DNA of 64,000 bases from BACL11 sp945865535 (GTDB lineage: Bacteria; Bacteroidota; Bacteroidia; Flavobacteriales; BACL11). Location: positions 51,232-115,231 of the forward strand of contig CANNBA010000004.1 of assembly GCA_947502765.1 (NCBI GenBank). Direction: 5' to 3'. The position numbers and the translations under genes were made by a program. Below the pieces are notes generated by a model that did no database searches, was not told the origin of the DNA, and worked only from the letters and a program-made list of their open reading frames with translations. Positions within the stretch are counted from its first letter, which is position 1. Each line of letters begins with the position of its first letter. Shown piece by piece: positions 9,141 to 17,920 of this stretch.

Positions 9141-11987
9141 TTATCTACTTAAATACAAGTTTCTTTCAGAATACACTTTTGTAAAATAATCATCCTGCAA
9201 ATCATCAATAAAATAAATAGCTTCTCCTGTTGATTTCATTTCGGGTCCTAATTCCTTATTTACATTAGGAAATTTATCAAACGAGAAGACTGGAACCTTT
9301 ATTGCATAGCCTTTCTTAGTTGGATTAAAATCAAAATCTTTGAGTTTCTTCTCTCCAAGCATAACTTTAGCAGCATAATTTACATAAGGCTCATCATAGG
9401 CTTTTGCAATGAATGGAACAGTTCTTGATGCCCTTGGATTAGCTTCAATGACATAAACTACTTCATTTTTAATAGCAAACTGAATATTTATTAATCCTAC
9501 GGTTTCTAAAGCAATGGCAATTTTATTGGTAATATCAATCATTTGTTGACGCACATTGTCGCTTAAATCAAAAGTGGGCAATACAGCATAAGAATCTCCT
9601 GAGTGAATTCCACATGGTTCAATATGTTCCATCATTCCAATAATATAAACATTTTCTCCATCACAAATGGCATCAGCCTCTGCCTCAATTGCTTTGTCCA
9701 AATAATGATCTAAAAGCACTTTATTACCTGGCATATCCTTAAGTAAATTGACAATATGATGTTCTAATTCCTCTTCATTAATTACAATTTTCATCCCTTG
9801 ACCTCCTAAAACATAGGATGGCCTAACCAGTATTGGAAAATTCAAAGTTTTAGAAATTTCAATAGCATCTTCTGCTGTTTCGGCTACTGCAAATTCTGGA
9901 TATGGAATATTATGCTGCTTAAGTAACTCTGAGAATCTTCCTCTATCTTCAGCAATATCTAAAGCCTGATATGAAGTTCCCATAATTTTAATCCCATAAC
10001 GATCTAATTTCTCAGCTAATTTAAGTGCTGTTTGCCCTCCTAACTGCACAATAACGCCTTCAGGTTTCTCATGGCGAATAACGTCATATATATATTCCCA
10101 GAAAACAGGTTCAAAATAGAGCTTGTCGGCTGTATCAAAATCAGTAGAAACAGTTTCAGGATTACAGTTTATCATAATAGTTTCATAACCACATTCTTTA
10201 GCTGCTAATACCCCATGCACACATGAATAATCAAACTCGATTCCTTGACCTATTCTATTAGGACCAGATCCTAATACAATTATCTTTTTCCTAGGCGTAA
10301 CCTCACTCTCATTTTCAGCAAATTCAACACCATTCTCTTCTTTTGGTAGTTCAAAAGTTGAGTAATAGTAAGGCGTCTGAGCTTTAAACTCAGCGGCACA
10401 AGTATCAACTAATTTATAGACCCTTTTAATATTCTGCTCATTTCTTTTATTATAAACTGCACTCTCCAAACATTTAACTAAATATGCAATTTGTCTATCG
10501 GCATAGCCCTTCATTTTTGCCTCTAAAAGCAAATCCTTTGGAATAGTTTCAATAGTATATTTCTCCATCTCTTTCTCTAAAACTACCAATTCTTCAATCT
10601 GATGCAAAAACCAGTAATCAATTCTAGTAATTTCATGAATTTTTTTAGTAGGAATACCAATTCTAATGGCATCATACACCCTGAAAATTCTATCTCCACT
10701 TGCATGCTTTAGCTCGTATAAAATCTTATCCTGATCCGTTTTCCCTTTGCCATCTGCACCCAAACCATTACGCCCAATTTCTAAAGATTGACAGGCTTTT
10801 TGCAGGGCTTCTTGGAAAGATCTTCCAATACTCATTACCTCACCCACTGATTTCATTTGCAAACCCAATTCATTATTAGAACCTTTAAATTTATCAAAAT
10901 TCCATCTAGGAATCTTTACAACAACATAATCCAAAGTTGGCTCAAAGCAAGCGGAAGTAGTTTTGGTAATTTGATTGTATAATTCATCCAAAGTATAACC
11001 TATTGCTAACTTACTAGCAATCTTTGCAATAGGATAACCAGTTGCTTTGGAAGCCAATGCTGATGAGCGCGATACTCTAGGGTTAATTTCAATAGCAATA
11101 ATATCCTCCGACTTATCCGGATTTACAGCAAATTGCACATTACAACCTCCTGCGAAATCTCCTATAGAACGCATCATCTTAATTGCCATATTACGCATTT
11201 TCTGATAAGTTACATCAGAAAGCGTCATAGCAGGAGCTATAGTAATAGAATCGCCAGTATGAATTCCCATAGGATCCAAGTTTTCAATGTTACAAATGAT
11301 GATTACATTATCATTAGCATCACGCAAAAGCTCTAATTCATACTCTTTCCAACCCAATACTGCTTTATCTATTAGCACCTCATGAATGGGTGAAGCATGC
11401 AATCCTTTGGAGAGTAAATCTTCAAACTGTTCTTTAGTATGAACAAATGCAGCTCCTGTACCTCCTAGAGTAAATGAAGGTCGAATTACTAATGGAAATC
11501 CTAGTTCTTGAGCCACTCCTTTTCCTTCTAAGAATGAAGTGGCAATACGAGCTGGAGCAACTGGAATATCTATTTTTTCCATTAATTTACGAAACTGCTC
11601 TCTATCTTCAGTAATATGGATAGCAGCAATATCAACTCCAATAATAGCAACGCCATACTTTTTCCAAATTCCTTTTTCATCAACTTCAATACAAAGATTT
11701 AATGCAGTCTGCCCTCCCATTGTTGGTAATACAGCATCAATATTTCTTTCTTCTAATATCGCAACAATTGAGGCAACAGTAAGAGGTTTTAAGTAAATAT
11801 GATCCGCAACCACTTTATCGGTCATAATAGTTGCAGGGTTAGAATTAATTAAAGACACCTCAATTCCTTCCTCACGCAATGATCGTGCCGCTTGCGAACC
11901 CGAGTAATCAAACTCACAAGCTTGCCCAATCACAATTGGTCCGCTTCCTATAATTAATACTGATTTTAATAACTTATTCTTTGGCAT
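9141..11987 (-). CDS. carB: Carbamoyl-phosphate synthase large subunit
   Basis: Makes carbamoyl phosphate from bicarbonate, ATP and ammonia delivered by CarA, for pyrimidine and arginine synthesis. It holds the expected two homologous halves: IGSGPIVIGQACEFDYSG near the N-terminus and LGSGPNRIGQGIEFDYSC near residue 580, each followed by an ATP-grasp domain (VRPSFTLGGTG; VRPSYVLGGQG). The protein has 948 residues, ending soon after the second ATP-grasp domain, so it lacks most or all of the C-terminal allosteric MGS-like domain present in the roughly 1070-residue enterobacterial enzyme. Flavobacterial homologues I remember are also about 950 residues, so this is likely lineage-typical rather than a truncation. 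It heads a six-gene surface-polymer run. A TAAATTCG near-consensus -7 box lies about 23 bases upstream. Confidence 0.96.
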   Translation of the reverse strand: MPKNKLLKSVLIIGSGPIVIGQACEFDYSGSQAARSLREEGIEVSLINSNPATIMTDKVVADHIYLKPLTVASIVAILEERNIDAVLPTMGGQTALNLCIEVDEKGIWKKYGVAIIGVDIAAIHITEDREQFRKLMEKIDIPVAPARIATSFLEGKGVAQELGFPLVIRPSFTLGGTGAAFVHTKEQFEDLLSKGLHASPIHEVLIDKAVLGWKEYELELLRDANDNVIIICNIENLDPMGIHTGDSITIAPAMTLSDVTYQKMRNMAIKMMRSIGDFAGGCNVQFAVNPDKSEDIIAIEINPRVSRSSALASKATGYPIAKIASKLAIGYTLDELYNQITKTTSACFEPTLDYVVVKIPRWNFDKFKGSNNELGLQMKSVGEVMSIGRSFQEALQKACQSLEIGRNGLGADGKGKTDQDKILYELKHASGDRIFRVYDAIRIGIPTKKIHEITRIDYWFLHQIEELVVLEKEMEKYTIETIPKDLLLEAKMKGYADRQIAYLVKCLESAVYNKRNEQNIKRVYKLVDTCAAEFKAQTPYYYSTFELPKEENGVEFAENESEVTPRKKIIVLGSGPNRIGQGIEFDYSCVHGVLAAKECGYETIMINCNPETVSTDFDTADKLYFEPVFWEYIYDVIRHEKPEGVIVQLGGQTALKLAEKLDRYGIKIMGTSYQALDIAEDRGRFSELLKQHNIPYPEFAVAETAEDAIEISKTLNFPILVRPSYVLGGQGMKIVINEEELEHHIVNLLKDMPGNKVLLDHYLDKAIEAEADAICDGENVYIIGMMEHIEPCGIHSGDSYAVLPTFDLSDNVRQQMIDITNKIAIALETVGLINIQFAIKNEVVYVIEANPRASRTVPFIAKAYDEPYVNYAAKVMLGEKKLKDFDFNPTKKGYAIKVPVFSFDKFPNVNKELGPEMKSTGEAIYFIDDLQDDYFTKVYSERNLYLSR

Positions 11988-12084
11988 TTTCTTTTTTATA
12001 TGTGTGCGAATTTACAAATTTTTAGTTTTTCTTTTTATCTAGAAGTAGGAATATATATTAACAATATTTACTTTTAAAAAAAAT

Positions 12085-12115
12085 TAAAAAAAAAGGTGTT
12101 GCAAAAGCAACACCT
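12085..12115 (-). terminator. Rho-independent terminator of rpmH
   Basis: A perfect 9-bp stem (AGGTGTTGC/GCAACACCT, 12094-12102 with 12107-12115, loop of four bases) is followed on the minus strand by a run of T. It lies just below the rpmH stop and separates rpmH from the carB operon. Confidence 0.85.
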
Positions 12116-12139
12116 CTTATTTATTCTAAAAATCATTTT

Positions 12140-12298
12140 TTATTTATGACCCATTTCGTCAGAAACCGTCAAACGGACTCTTCCTTTAGCTCTTCTTCTA
12201 GCTAATACTTTTTGTCCATCTGCAGTTGACATACGATCCATAAAACCGTGTTTGTTTTTTCTTTTTCTGTTAGATGGTTGAAATGTTCTTTTTGGCAT
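12140..12298 (-). CDS. rpmH: 50S ribosomal protein L34
   Basis: A 52-residue, very basic ribosomal protein. It begins MPKRTFQPSNRKRKNKHGF and contains the invariant RMSTADGQKVLARRRAKGR of the L34 family. The ATG (12296-12298) and the TAA stop (12140-12142) are unambiguous. It has its own -7 box 29 bases upstream and its own terminator, so it is transcribed alone here, not next to dnaA/rnpA as in many bacteria. Confidence 0.97.
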   Translation of the reverse strand: MPKRTFQPSNRKRKNKHGFMDRMSTADGQKVLARRRAKGRVRLTVSDEMGHK

Positions 12299-12327
12299 GA
12301 TTTTATTTCTTTATTATTTCTGGGCTG

Positions 12328-12335
12328 CAAATATA
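12328..12335 (-). promoter_or_regulatory. -7 box of rpmH
   Basis: TATATTTG read on the minus strand matches the Bacteroidota -7 consensus TAnnTTTG and sits 29 bases before the rpmH ATG. It is divergent from the CDGSH-gene box at 12377. Confidence 0.55.
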
Positions 12336-12376
12336 ACATGTTTTTCTTTTTAGCAGCAAAATATGTGTTATTTTTT

Positions 12377-12384
12377 TATATTTG
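12377..12384 (+). promoter_or_regulatory. -7 box of the CDGSH gene
   Basis: TATATTTG matches TAnnTTTG, 16 bases before the ATG at 12401. Its position supports that ATG and excludes the longer upstream reading frame, which would start before the promoter. Confidence 0.5.
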
Positions 12385-12400
12385 CTATAAAATCAAAAAC

Positions 12401-12640
12401 ATGAACCAATTACCAAAAATTGCACAAAAATCACCTTATGTAGTTAATGAAAAATCTGGCAAGAAAGCATTTTGTACTTGTGGGTTAAGCACTAAAAATC
12501 CCTATTGTGATGGCTCTCACAAAGGAACAGGATTTTCTCCTAATATTATTGAATTAAAAGAAGATAAAATAGTAGCATGGTGTGGCTGCAAACATTCTAA
12601 AAAAGGCGCTTTTTGTGATGGAACTCACAAAAACCTTTAG
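12401..12640 (+). CDS. CDGSH-type iron-sulfur protein (tandem)
   Basis: A 79-residue protein with two CDGSH zinc-finger-like motifs, each predicted to hold a [2Fe-2S] cluster through three Cys and one His: CTCGLSTKNPYCDGSH (residues 25-40) and CGCKHSKKGAFCDGTH (61-76). The second has alanine where the first has the usual proline before the third cysteine. Tandem CDGSH proteins act in redox or iron-sulfur handling in the cytosol; a specific role is unknown. The frame is open further upstream to 12248, but that part is antisense to rpmH and the promoter lies inside it, so ATG 12401 is preferred. It converges on, and overlaps by 4 bases, the next gene. Confidence 0.88.
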   Translation: MNQLPKIAQKSPYVVNEKSGKKAFCTCGLSTKNPYCDGSHKGTGFSPNIIELKEDKIVAWCGCKHSKKGAFCDGTHKNL

Positions 12641-13554
12641 TGCACTAAAAAATTAGTGTTCTGTAACTTAAACTCTGCTCTTTCTGGTTTAAACAAAATA
12701 ACATCCCAAAAACCTTTATAGAAAATATCTGTCGGAACATGTTTGCCATTAACATAATCCATATTTACCGTTATATCCATATCTAAGTCTATAAACAAGT
12801 TGCTATAAACAAATTTATATTCTCTATAAATTACATTAAAATTCTGCTTGTCAAAATAAGAAACAACTTTTCTGATAAGTGCTTTTTTTTCATCTTTTGC
12901 AGATAAATCTTTTTTTACTTTTATAGTGAATGAATAACAATCTCTATTCTTATAAGTTGTTTGTCCAATAGTATAATCATAATATTGTTGCATCTCAATA
13001 TCAAAAATGGCTAATTTTTTGGATATTCCTCCTTTTGATTGCTCCACATCATCTGTTCCAATGGAGAAACCCACTGTTTTTGCATCTCGCATATTTTGGC
13101 TCTCTCCTTTATTTTTATCATCAGACAATTTCAAACTAACAGCAATAGTATCTTTAGGAAAAAATACCTCATCAAAAGCCTCTGGAGTATAATATTGATA
13201 CTTTCCATTCCGCTTAAAAATCTTTCCCTCATCAAAAATAAAGTCATTCACTATCCAGCATTTTTTACCATTAGAATAATGAGTCCCATCTTTTTTAAGT
13301 GTGCCAATCTTCTTGCCTATTGCATCAAATATTTTAAGCTCACTTTTATACTTATGAGTATAATAACGCAAATGCTTAAAGCCCATATAAAAAGTAGTAT
13401 CGCTTTTTACATATCCGACAAAATCTTCTACTGAAAAACCATTATTTTTTTCTGAAATTACCACATCATCTAAAAGAATCATTGGCATTAAAGTATCTTG
13501 AGCCTGCAAAACAGAAACAAAGAAAAAAGAAACAAAAAATAACATACTTTTCAT
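12637..13554 (-). CDS. Hypothetical secreted protein
   Basis: A 305-residue protein of unrecognised family. It opens with a clear Sec signal peptide (MKSMLFFVSFFFVSVLQAQ, cleavage likely after residue 19), then LDDVVISEKN, a start seen in carboxypeptidase-regulatory-like proteins of Bacteroidota. The rest is rich in aromatic residues and charged beta-strand patterns such as NRDCYSFTIKVKKD and the end region VPTDIFYKGFWDVILFKPE. No enzyme motif is visible. Predicted periplasmic or outer-membrane associated. Its -7 box (13559-13566) lies 4 bases before the ATG and inside the T-run of the rnpB terminator. Confidence 0.75.
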   Translation of the reverse strand: MKSMLFFVSFFFVSVLQAQDTLMPMILLDDVVISEKNNGFSVEDFVGYVKSDTTFYMGFKHLRYYTHKYKSELKIFDAIGKKIGTLKKDGTHYSNGKKCWIVNDFIFDEGKIFKRNGKYQYYTPEAFDEVFFPKDTIAVSLKLSDDKNKGESQNMRDAKTVGFSIGTDDVEQSKGGISKKLAIFDIEMQQYYDYTIGQTTYKNRDCYSFTIKVKKDLSAKDEKKALIRKVVSYFDKQNFNVIYREYKFVYSNLFIDLDMDITVNMDYVNGKHVPTDIFYKGFWDVILFKPERAEFKLQNTNFLVH

Positions 13555-13558
13555 AAAG

Positions 13559-13566
13559 CAAAGATA
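13559..13566 (-). promoter_or_regulatory. -7 box of the secreted protein gene, leaderless-type spacing
   Basis: TATCTTTG on the minus strand ends 4 bases before the ATG at 13554. It overlaps the T-run following the rnpB terminator hairpin, so termination of rnpB and initiation of this gene share bases. Confidence 0.55.
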
Positions 13567-13591
13567 AAAAAAGCCGACACTAAGTGTCGGC
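13564..13591 (-). terminator. Rho-independent terminator of rnpB
   Basis: A perfect 8-bp stem GCCGACAC/GTGTCGGC (13573-13580 with 13584-13591, three-base loop) is followed on the minus strand by seven T. It lies immediately after the RNase P RNA 3' end. Confidence 0.88.
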
Positions 13592-13595
13592 CTTA

Positions 13596-13900
13596 TATTA
13601 GTAATTACACGTAAGCCGGATTCTGTTCTCCTAAGAGTGCTATCATTTATCTAGGACAATAGTTACCTATTGCCTCAAGCTACCTACCCCTCAAGAAAAA
13701 GCGAGCAGCTCTTAAATCTTGATATACATGGTATTGCACCACATAGAGTTTGCCTGGTTTCACTACAGCCTAACTGTACTTGCTTTCTGTTGCACTTGTC
13801 CATACCTTACGATAGATGGGCATTACCCATTATGTTGCTCTATGGTGTCCGGACTTTCCTCTTCAATAAATTGAAGCGATAGCATCAGTAATTACCTCAG
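13596..13900 (-). ncRNA. rnpB: RNase P RNA component (class A-like)
   Basis: The catalytic RNA that trims tRNA 5' leaders. On the minus strand the invariant core GAGGAAAGTCCGGAC occurs near the 5' end (about 13846-13860) and ACAGAATCCGGCTTACG near the 3' end (about 13610-13626), which are the two halves of the conserved P4 region. The ends pair through GTAATTAC at 13888-13895 and 13601-13608, forming helix P1. The length of about 300 nucleotides is normal for the phylum. A terminator follows directly. End positions are estimates to within some ten bases. Confidence 0.93.
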
Positions 13901-13951
13901 CGAAAATAAACAATAGATTTTAGATATTAGATACTAGACTATTAAATTAAT

Positions 13952-13959
13952 TACTTTTG
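13952..13959 (+). promoter_or_regulatory. -7 box of tgt, leaderless-type spacing
   Basis: TACTTTTG matches TAnnTTTG and ends 5 bases before the tgt ATG, so transcription would start at or next to the start codon. Confidence 0.55.
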
Positions 13960-13964
13960 CCTCC

Positions 13965-15095
13965 ATGAAGTTTACATTATTAAAGGCAGATAAAGAGTCC
14001 AAAGCTAGATTAGGAGAAATTCAAACAGCACACGGAATAATAAAGACTCCTATCTTTATGCCAGTTGGTACTGCAGGGACGGTAAAGGGAGTGCATCAAC
14101 ACGAGCTTTTAGAGGACACTTTAGCACAAATAATATTAGGAAATACCTACCACCTTTATTTAAGACCAGGACTTGATATTATTCAAGGGGCTGGAGGATT
14201 ACACAAATTTATAGGATGGGACAAACCCTTACTTACTGATAGTGGTGGCTATCAAGTTTATTCTTTATCCGGAACAAGAAAAATTGAAGAGAAAGGAGTA
14301 AAATTTCAATCCCACATTGATGGTAGTTATCACTTTTTTACTCCTGAATATGCCATAGATGTGCAAAGAACAATAGGTGCTGACATAATTATGGCCTTTG
14401 ATGAATGTACCCCTTACCCTTGCGAATACGATTATGCAAAAAGGTCCATGCACATGACTCACAGATGGCTAAAAAGATGTTGTGAAAGATTTGACTCAAC
14501 AGAAGGAAAGTATGGATTTGAACAAAGCTTCTTTCCAATTGTACAAGGAAGTATTTACAAAGATTTACGCTTACAATCAGCTGAGAAAATTGCTAGTTTT
14601 GAAAGAGAAGGAAATGCAATTGGAGGGCTCTCAGTTGGAGAACCTCACGATATGATGTATGAAATGACCCAGACAGTCTGTTCAGTATTACCATGGGACA
14701 AACCAAGATATCTTATGGGGGTAGGAACTCCTACCAATCTTTTAGAAAATATAGCCCTTGGAATTGATATGTTTGACTGTGTAATGCCAACAAGAAATGC
14801 TAGAAATGGAATGCTTTTTACTTCAGAAGGAACAATCAATCTAAAAAATAAAAAGTGGGAAAATGATTTTAGCCCATTAGACCCAGAAGGAACATCATTT
14901 GTAGACAACTCTTATACAAAAGCATATGTTCAACATTTGTTTAAGAGTAATGAACTCTTAGGAAAACAAATTGCGAGCTTACACAATATCCGTTTTTACT
15001 TATGGTTAATGGAACAAGCACAAAAACAATTAGAAACAGGAACTTTTACTTCTTGGAAAAATAAGATGGTTAAGAAATTAGACACTCGCTTATAA
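13965..15095 (+). CDS. tgt: tRNA-guanine transglycosylase
   Basis: Exchanges guanine for preQ1 at position 34 of tRNAs with GUN anticodons, in queuosine synthesis. The active-site region LTDSGGYQVYSLSG and the nucleophilic aspartate D271 in FDCVMPTRNARNG are present, as is the GGLSVGEP segment. The usual zinc motif CxCxxC-(about 25)-H is not intact: the corresponding stretch reads TSFVDNSYTKAYVQHLF with no cysteine, while the histidine (H340 in SLHNIRFY) remains. I believe Bacteroidota homologues share this loss. The 376 residues are of normal length. The next gene starts on the base after its stop. Confidence 0.95.
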   Translation: MKFTLLKADKESKARLGEIQTAHGIIKTPIFMPVGTAGTVKGVHQHELLEDTLAQIILGNTYHLYLRPGLDIIQGAGGLHKFIGWDKPLLTDSGGYQVYSLSGTRKIEEKGVKFQSHIDGSYHFFTPEYAIDVQRTIGADIIMAFDECTPYPCEYDYAKRSMHMTHRWLKRCCERFDSTEGKYGFEQSFFPIVQGSIYKDLRLQSAEKIASFEREGNAIGGLSVGEPHDMMYEMTQTVCSVLPWDKPRYLMGVGTPTNLLENIALGIDMFDCVMPTRNARNGMLFTSEGTINLKNKKWENDFSPLDPEGTSFVDNSYTKAYVQHLFKSNELLGKQIASLHNIRFYLWLMEQAQKQLETGTFTSWKNKMVKKLDTRL

Positions 15096-16172
15096 ATGCA
15101 AAAACTCGATTGGTATATTATTAAAAAGTTTTTAGGTACTTTCTTTTTTACTATTGCATTGATATTACTGATTGTTATCGTTTTTGATATTTCAGAAAAG
15201 ATAGATGATTTTTTGGAACATGAAGTAAGTGTAAAATCTATTATTGTAGATTACTATTTTAATTTTATCCCTTTTTTCGGAAATCGTTTTAGTCCTCTAT
15301 TTATTTTTATTTCGGTTATATTTTTTACTTCAAAAATGGCTAATGATAGTGAAATTATTGCCATATTAAATAGTGGAATGAGTTTTAACCGCTTACTAAA
15401 ACCCTTTATTATTTCAGCGGTAATATTGGGTTTTTTATCATTTATACTTGGTAATTTTATTATTCCACCATCTAATAGCGAGAGAATTAATTTTGAAAAC
15501 AAATACCTAAAAAACAAACATTTTTTAAGTGAAAAAAATATCCATCTGCAAATACTGCCAGGTCAGTATGTCTATATGGAAAGTTTCAACTCCAAAAGAG
15601 AAATTGGTTATAAATTTACTTTAGAAAACTTTAAAGAAGGAAAGCTGAGTTCAAAATTAAAAGCAGATTATGTGCAGTTTGATAGTATCAGTCAAAAATG
15701 GCAAGTAAACAACTATGAGATAAGAGAATTTTTAAAGGATAAACAAAATATAACTCAGGGAAATAAATTGGACACTACGCTCAACTTACACCCTAGAGAA
15801 TTTACAAAAAAAATAAGCCTTGTAGAAACTATGAATATGTTTGAACTTAATGATTATATTGCTGAAGAAGAACTAAAAGGAAGTGAACAATTAGTATACC
15901 ATAAAATTGAAAAACACAGGAGGACTGCTTTTCCTTTTGCCTCTCTAATACTTACCTTAATTGCTGTAGCTATTGCGAGCCGAAAAGTTAAAGGAGGGAT
16001 TGGTATCCATTTAGGAATTGGGATACTCATTGCCTTTACTTATCTCCTTTTTATGCAAGTGAGCATCACCTTTGCTACAAATAGTAACCTAGCTCCTGCA
16101 CTAGCAGTTTGGATTCCTAACCTCTGTTATATGGTATTAGCTGGGATTTTGCTTTACAAAGCCCCAAAGTAA
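15096..16172 (+). CDS. LptF/LptG-family permease (YjgP/YjgQ)
   Basis: A predicted inner-membrane subunit of the Lpt transporter, which extracts lipopolysaccharide from the membrane for export. The sequence starts KLDWYIIKKFLGTFFFTIAL as in LptF/G proteins, has about three N-terminal helices, a periplasmic beta-rich domain (about residues 135-265) and three C-terminal helices, and the family stretch NSGMSFNRLLKPF. It is 358 residues long, normal. It follows tgt without any gap, so the two are co-transcribed. Which of LptF or LptG it is cannot be decided here. Confidence 0.88.
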   Translation: MQKLDWYIIKKFLGTFFFTIALILLIVIVFDISEKIDDFLEHEVSVKSIIVDYYFNFIPFFGNRFSPLFIFISVIFFTSKMANDSEIIAILNSGMSFNRLLKPFIISAVILGFLSFILGNFIIPPSNSERINFENKYLKNKHFLSEKNIHLQILPGQYVYMESFNSKREIGYKFTLENFKEGKLSSKLKADYVQFDSISQKWQVNNYEIREFLKDKQNITQGNKLDTTLNLHPREFTKKISLVETMNMFELNDYIAEEELKGSEQLVYHKIEKHRRTAFPFASLILTLIAVAIASRKVKGGIGIHLGIGILIAFTYLLFMQVSITFATNSNLAPALAVWIPNLCYMVLAGILLYKAPK

Positions 16173-16181
16173 GTTCCAAAG

Positions 16182-17873
16182 TTAATCCCTCTTCAATTTA
16201 CGGTATTTGATACGCTTAGGCGAAATATCCCCCAAACGTTTCTTACGATTTTCCTCATAATCAGAAAAACCACCTTCAAAATAAACTACATTACTATCGC
16301 CTTCAAAGGCCAAAATATGAGTACAAACTCTATCCAAAAACCATCTATCGTGTGAAATAATAACCGCACATCCTGCAAAATTATCTAGCCCTTCCTCCAA
16401 TGCTCTTAATGTATTCACATCTAAATCATTTGTTGGCTCATCCAATAAAAGCACATTTGCCTCTTGCCTTAAAGTCATGGCTAAGTGCAAACGATTACGC
16501 TCCCCACCTGAGAGTACTCCCACTTTCTTGTTTTGATCAGAACCATTAAAGTTAAATTTAGCAACATAAGCTCTTGAATTCATAAGTTTGCCTCCAACAT
16601 TCACTTGCTCCTGTCCACCAGTTATTTGCTGCCAAATTGTTTTTTCCAAATCAATATCAGCATGTTGCTGATCTACATAAGCAATTTTTACGCTCTCACC
16701 TACTTTAAATGTACCAGAATCGGCAGTTTCTTGTTTCATAATCATACGAAACAAAGTTGTTTTTCCTGCTCCATTTGGTCCTACAATACCCACAATACCA
16801 GCTGGAGGTAATTTAAATTCTAAATTTTCATACAATAACTTATCCCCAAAAGCTTTACTTACACCTTCTGCATCAATCACATTATTTCCTAATCTTGGAC
16901 CTGGAGGAATATACAATTCTATAGTATCCTCTTTTCTTCTACCCTCATCACTTAATAATTTTTCATAATTACTCAAACGAGATTTTGATTTTGTCTGCCT
17001 TCCTTTTGGTGACATTCGCACCCACTCCAATTCTCTTTCAAGAGTTTTTCTTCTTTTACTTTCTGTTTTTTCCTCTAGGGCTAATCTTTTTGTTTTTTGT
17101 TCCAACCAAGAAGAGTAATTCCCTTTCCAAGGAATTCCCTCTCCTCTATCTAATTCTAGAATCCAACCCGCAACATTATCTAAGAAATATCTATCGTGGG
17201 TAATAGCAATTACGGTTCCTTTATATTCTAAGAGATGTTGCTCTAGCCATAGAACAGATTCTGCATCCAAGTGATTTGTTGGCTCATCCAATAATAAAAT
17301 CTCTGGTTCTTGTAATAATAAACGACAAAGAGCAACTCTTCTTCTTTCTCCTCCAGAGAGCACCGAAATCTGAGCATCTGACTCTGGACATCTTAAAGCA
17401 TCCATTGCTATATTTAGTTTGGTCTCAATATCCCAAGCACCAAGGGCTTCAATTTTATCCTGAAGTTCTCCTTGATGTTTCATTAACTTTTCCATCTTAT
17501 CAGCATTCTCATAATTCTCAGGTAATCCAAAAGCATCATTTATAGCATTGTATGCTGCCAAAGCATCTACAGCTTCTTGCATACCTTCTTTTACAATATC
17601 CATTACAGTTTTGCTATCATCAAGTTTGGGCTCCTGTTCCAAATACCCTACTTTATAACCATCTGAAAAAGTAATATCACCTTGATAAGATTTCTCTACT
17701 CCAGCAATGATCTTTAAAAGTGTTGATTTACCCGAACCATTAAGTCCTATAATACCAATTTTTGCACCATAGAAAAAAGAAAGATAAATGTCCTTTAATA
17801 CTTGATTATTATTATTGTTATAGGACTTGGAAAGTCCAGTCATTGAAAAAATTATTTTCTTATCGTCTGACAT
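16182..17873 (-). CDS. ettA: Energy-dependent translational throttle protein EttA (ABC-F)
   Basis: A ribosome-associated ABC-F ATPase that gates the first peptide-bond step according to energy state. It has two ABC domains without membrane segments: Walker A GLNGSGKST (43-51) with signature LSGGERRR and LLLDEPTNHLD; then GPNGAGKTT with signature LSGGERNR and LLLDEPTNDLD. The linker carries the charged region RRKTLERELEWVR. At 563 residues it is close to the 555 of E. coli EttA, and the start KIIFSMTGLSKSY is typical. It converges on the permease gene with a 9-base gap. A TACTTTTG box lies 21 bases upstream. Confidence 0.93.
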   Translation of the reverse strand: MSDDKKIIFSMTGLSKSYNNNNNQVLKDIYLSFFYGAKIGIIGLNGSGKSTLLKIIAGVEKSYQGDITFSDGYKVGYLEQEPKLDDSKTVMDIVKEGMQEAVDALAAYNAINDAFGLPENYENADKMEKLMKHQGELQDKIEALGAWDIETKLNIAMDALRCPESDAQISVLSGGERRRVALCRLLLQEPEILLLDEPTNHLDAESVLWLEQHLLEYKGTVIAITHDRYFLDNVAGWILELDRGEGIPWKGNYSSWLEQKTKRLALEEKTESKRRKTLERELEWVRMSPKGRQTKSKSRLSNYEKLLSDEGRRKEDTIELYIPPGPRLGNNVIDAEGVSKAFGDKLLYENLEFKLPPAGIVGIVGPNGAGKTTLFRMIMKQETADSGTFKVGESVKIAYVDQQHADIDLEKTIWQQITGGQEQVNVGGKLMNSRAYVAKFNFNGSDQNKKVGVLSGGERNRLHLAMTLRQEANVLLLDEPTNDLDVNTLRALEEGLDNFAGCAVIISHDRWFLDRVCTHILAFEGDSNVVYFEGGFSDYEENRKKRLGDISPKRIKYRKLKRD

Positions 17874-17894
17874 ATTTTATTATTTTTACGCTCA

Positions 17895-17902
17895 CAAAAG
17901 TA
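17895..17902 (-). promoter_or_regulatory. -7 box of ettA
   Basis: TACTTTTG on the minus strand, 21 bases before the ettA ATG. Confidence 0.5.
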
Positions 17903-17920
17903 ATTCTTAAAATTTAAAAG

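Noticed and set aside
12248..12400. N-terminal extension of the CDGSH protein
   Set aside because: It is antisense to rpmH and the CDGSH promoter lies within it.
13670..13882. 70-residue plus-strand ORF
   Set aside because: It lies on the antisense strand of RNase P RNA.
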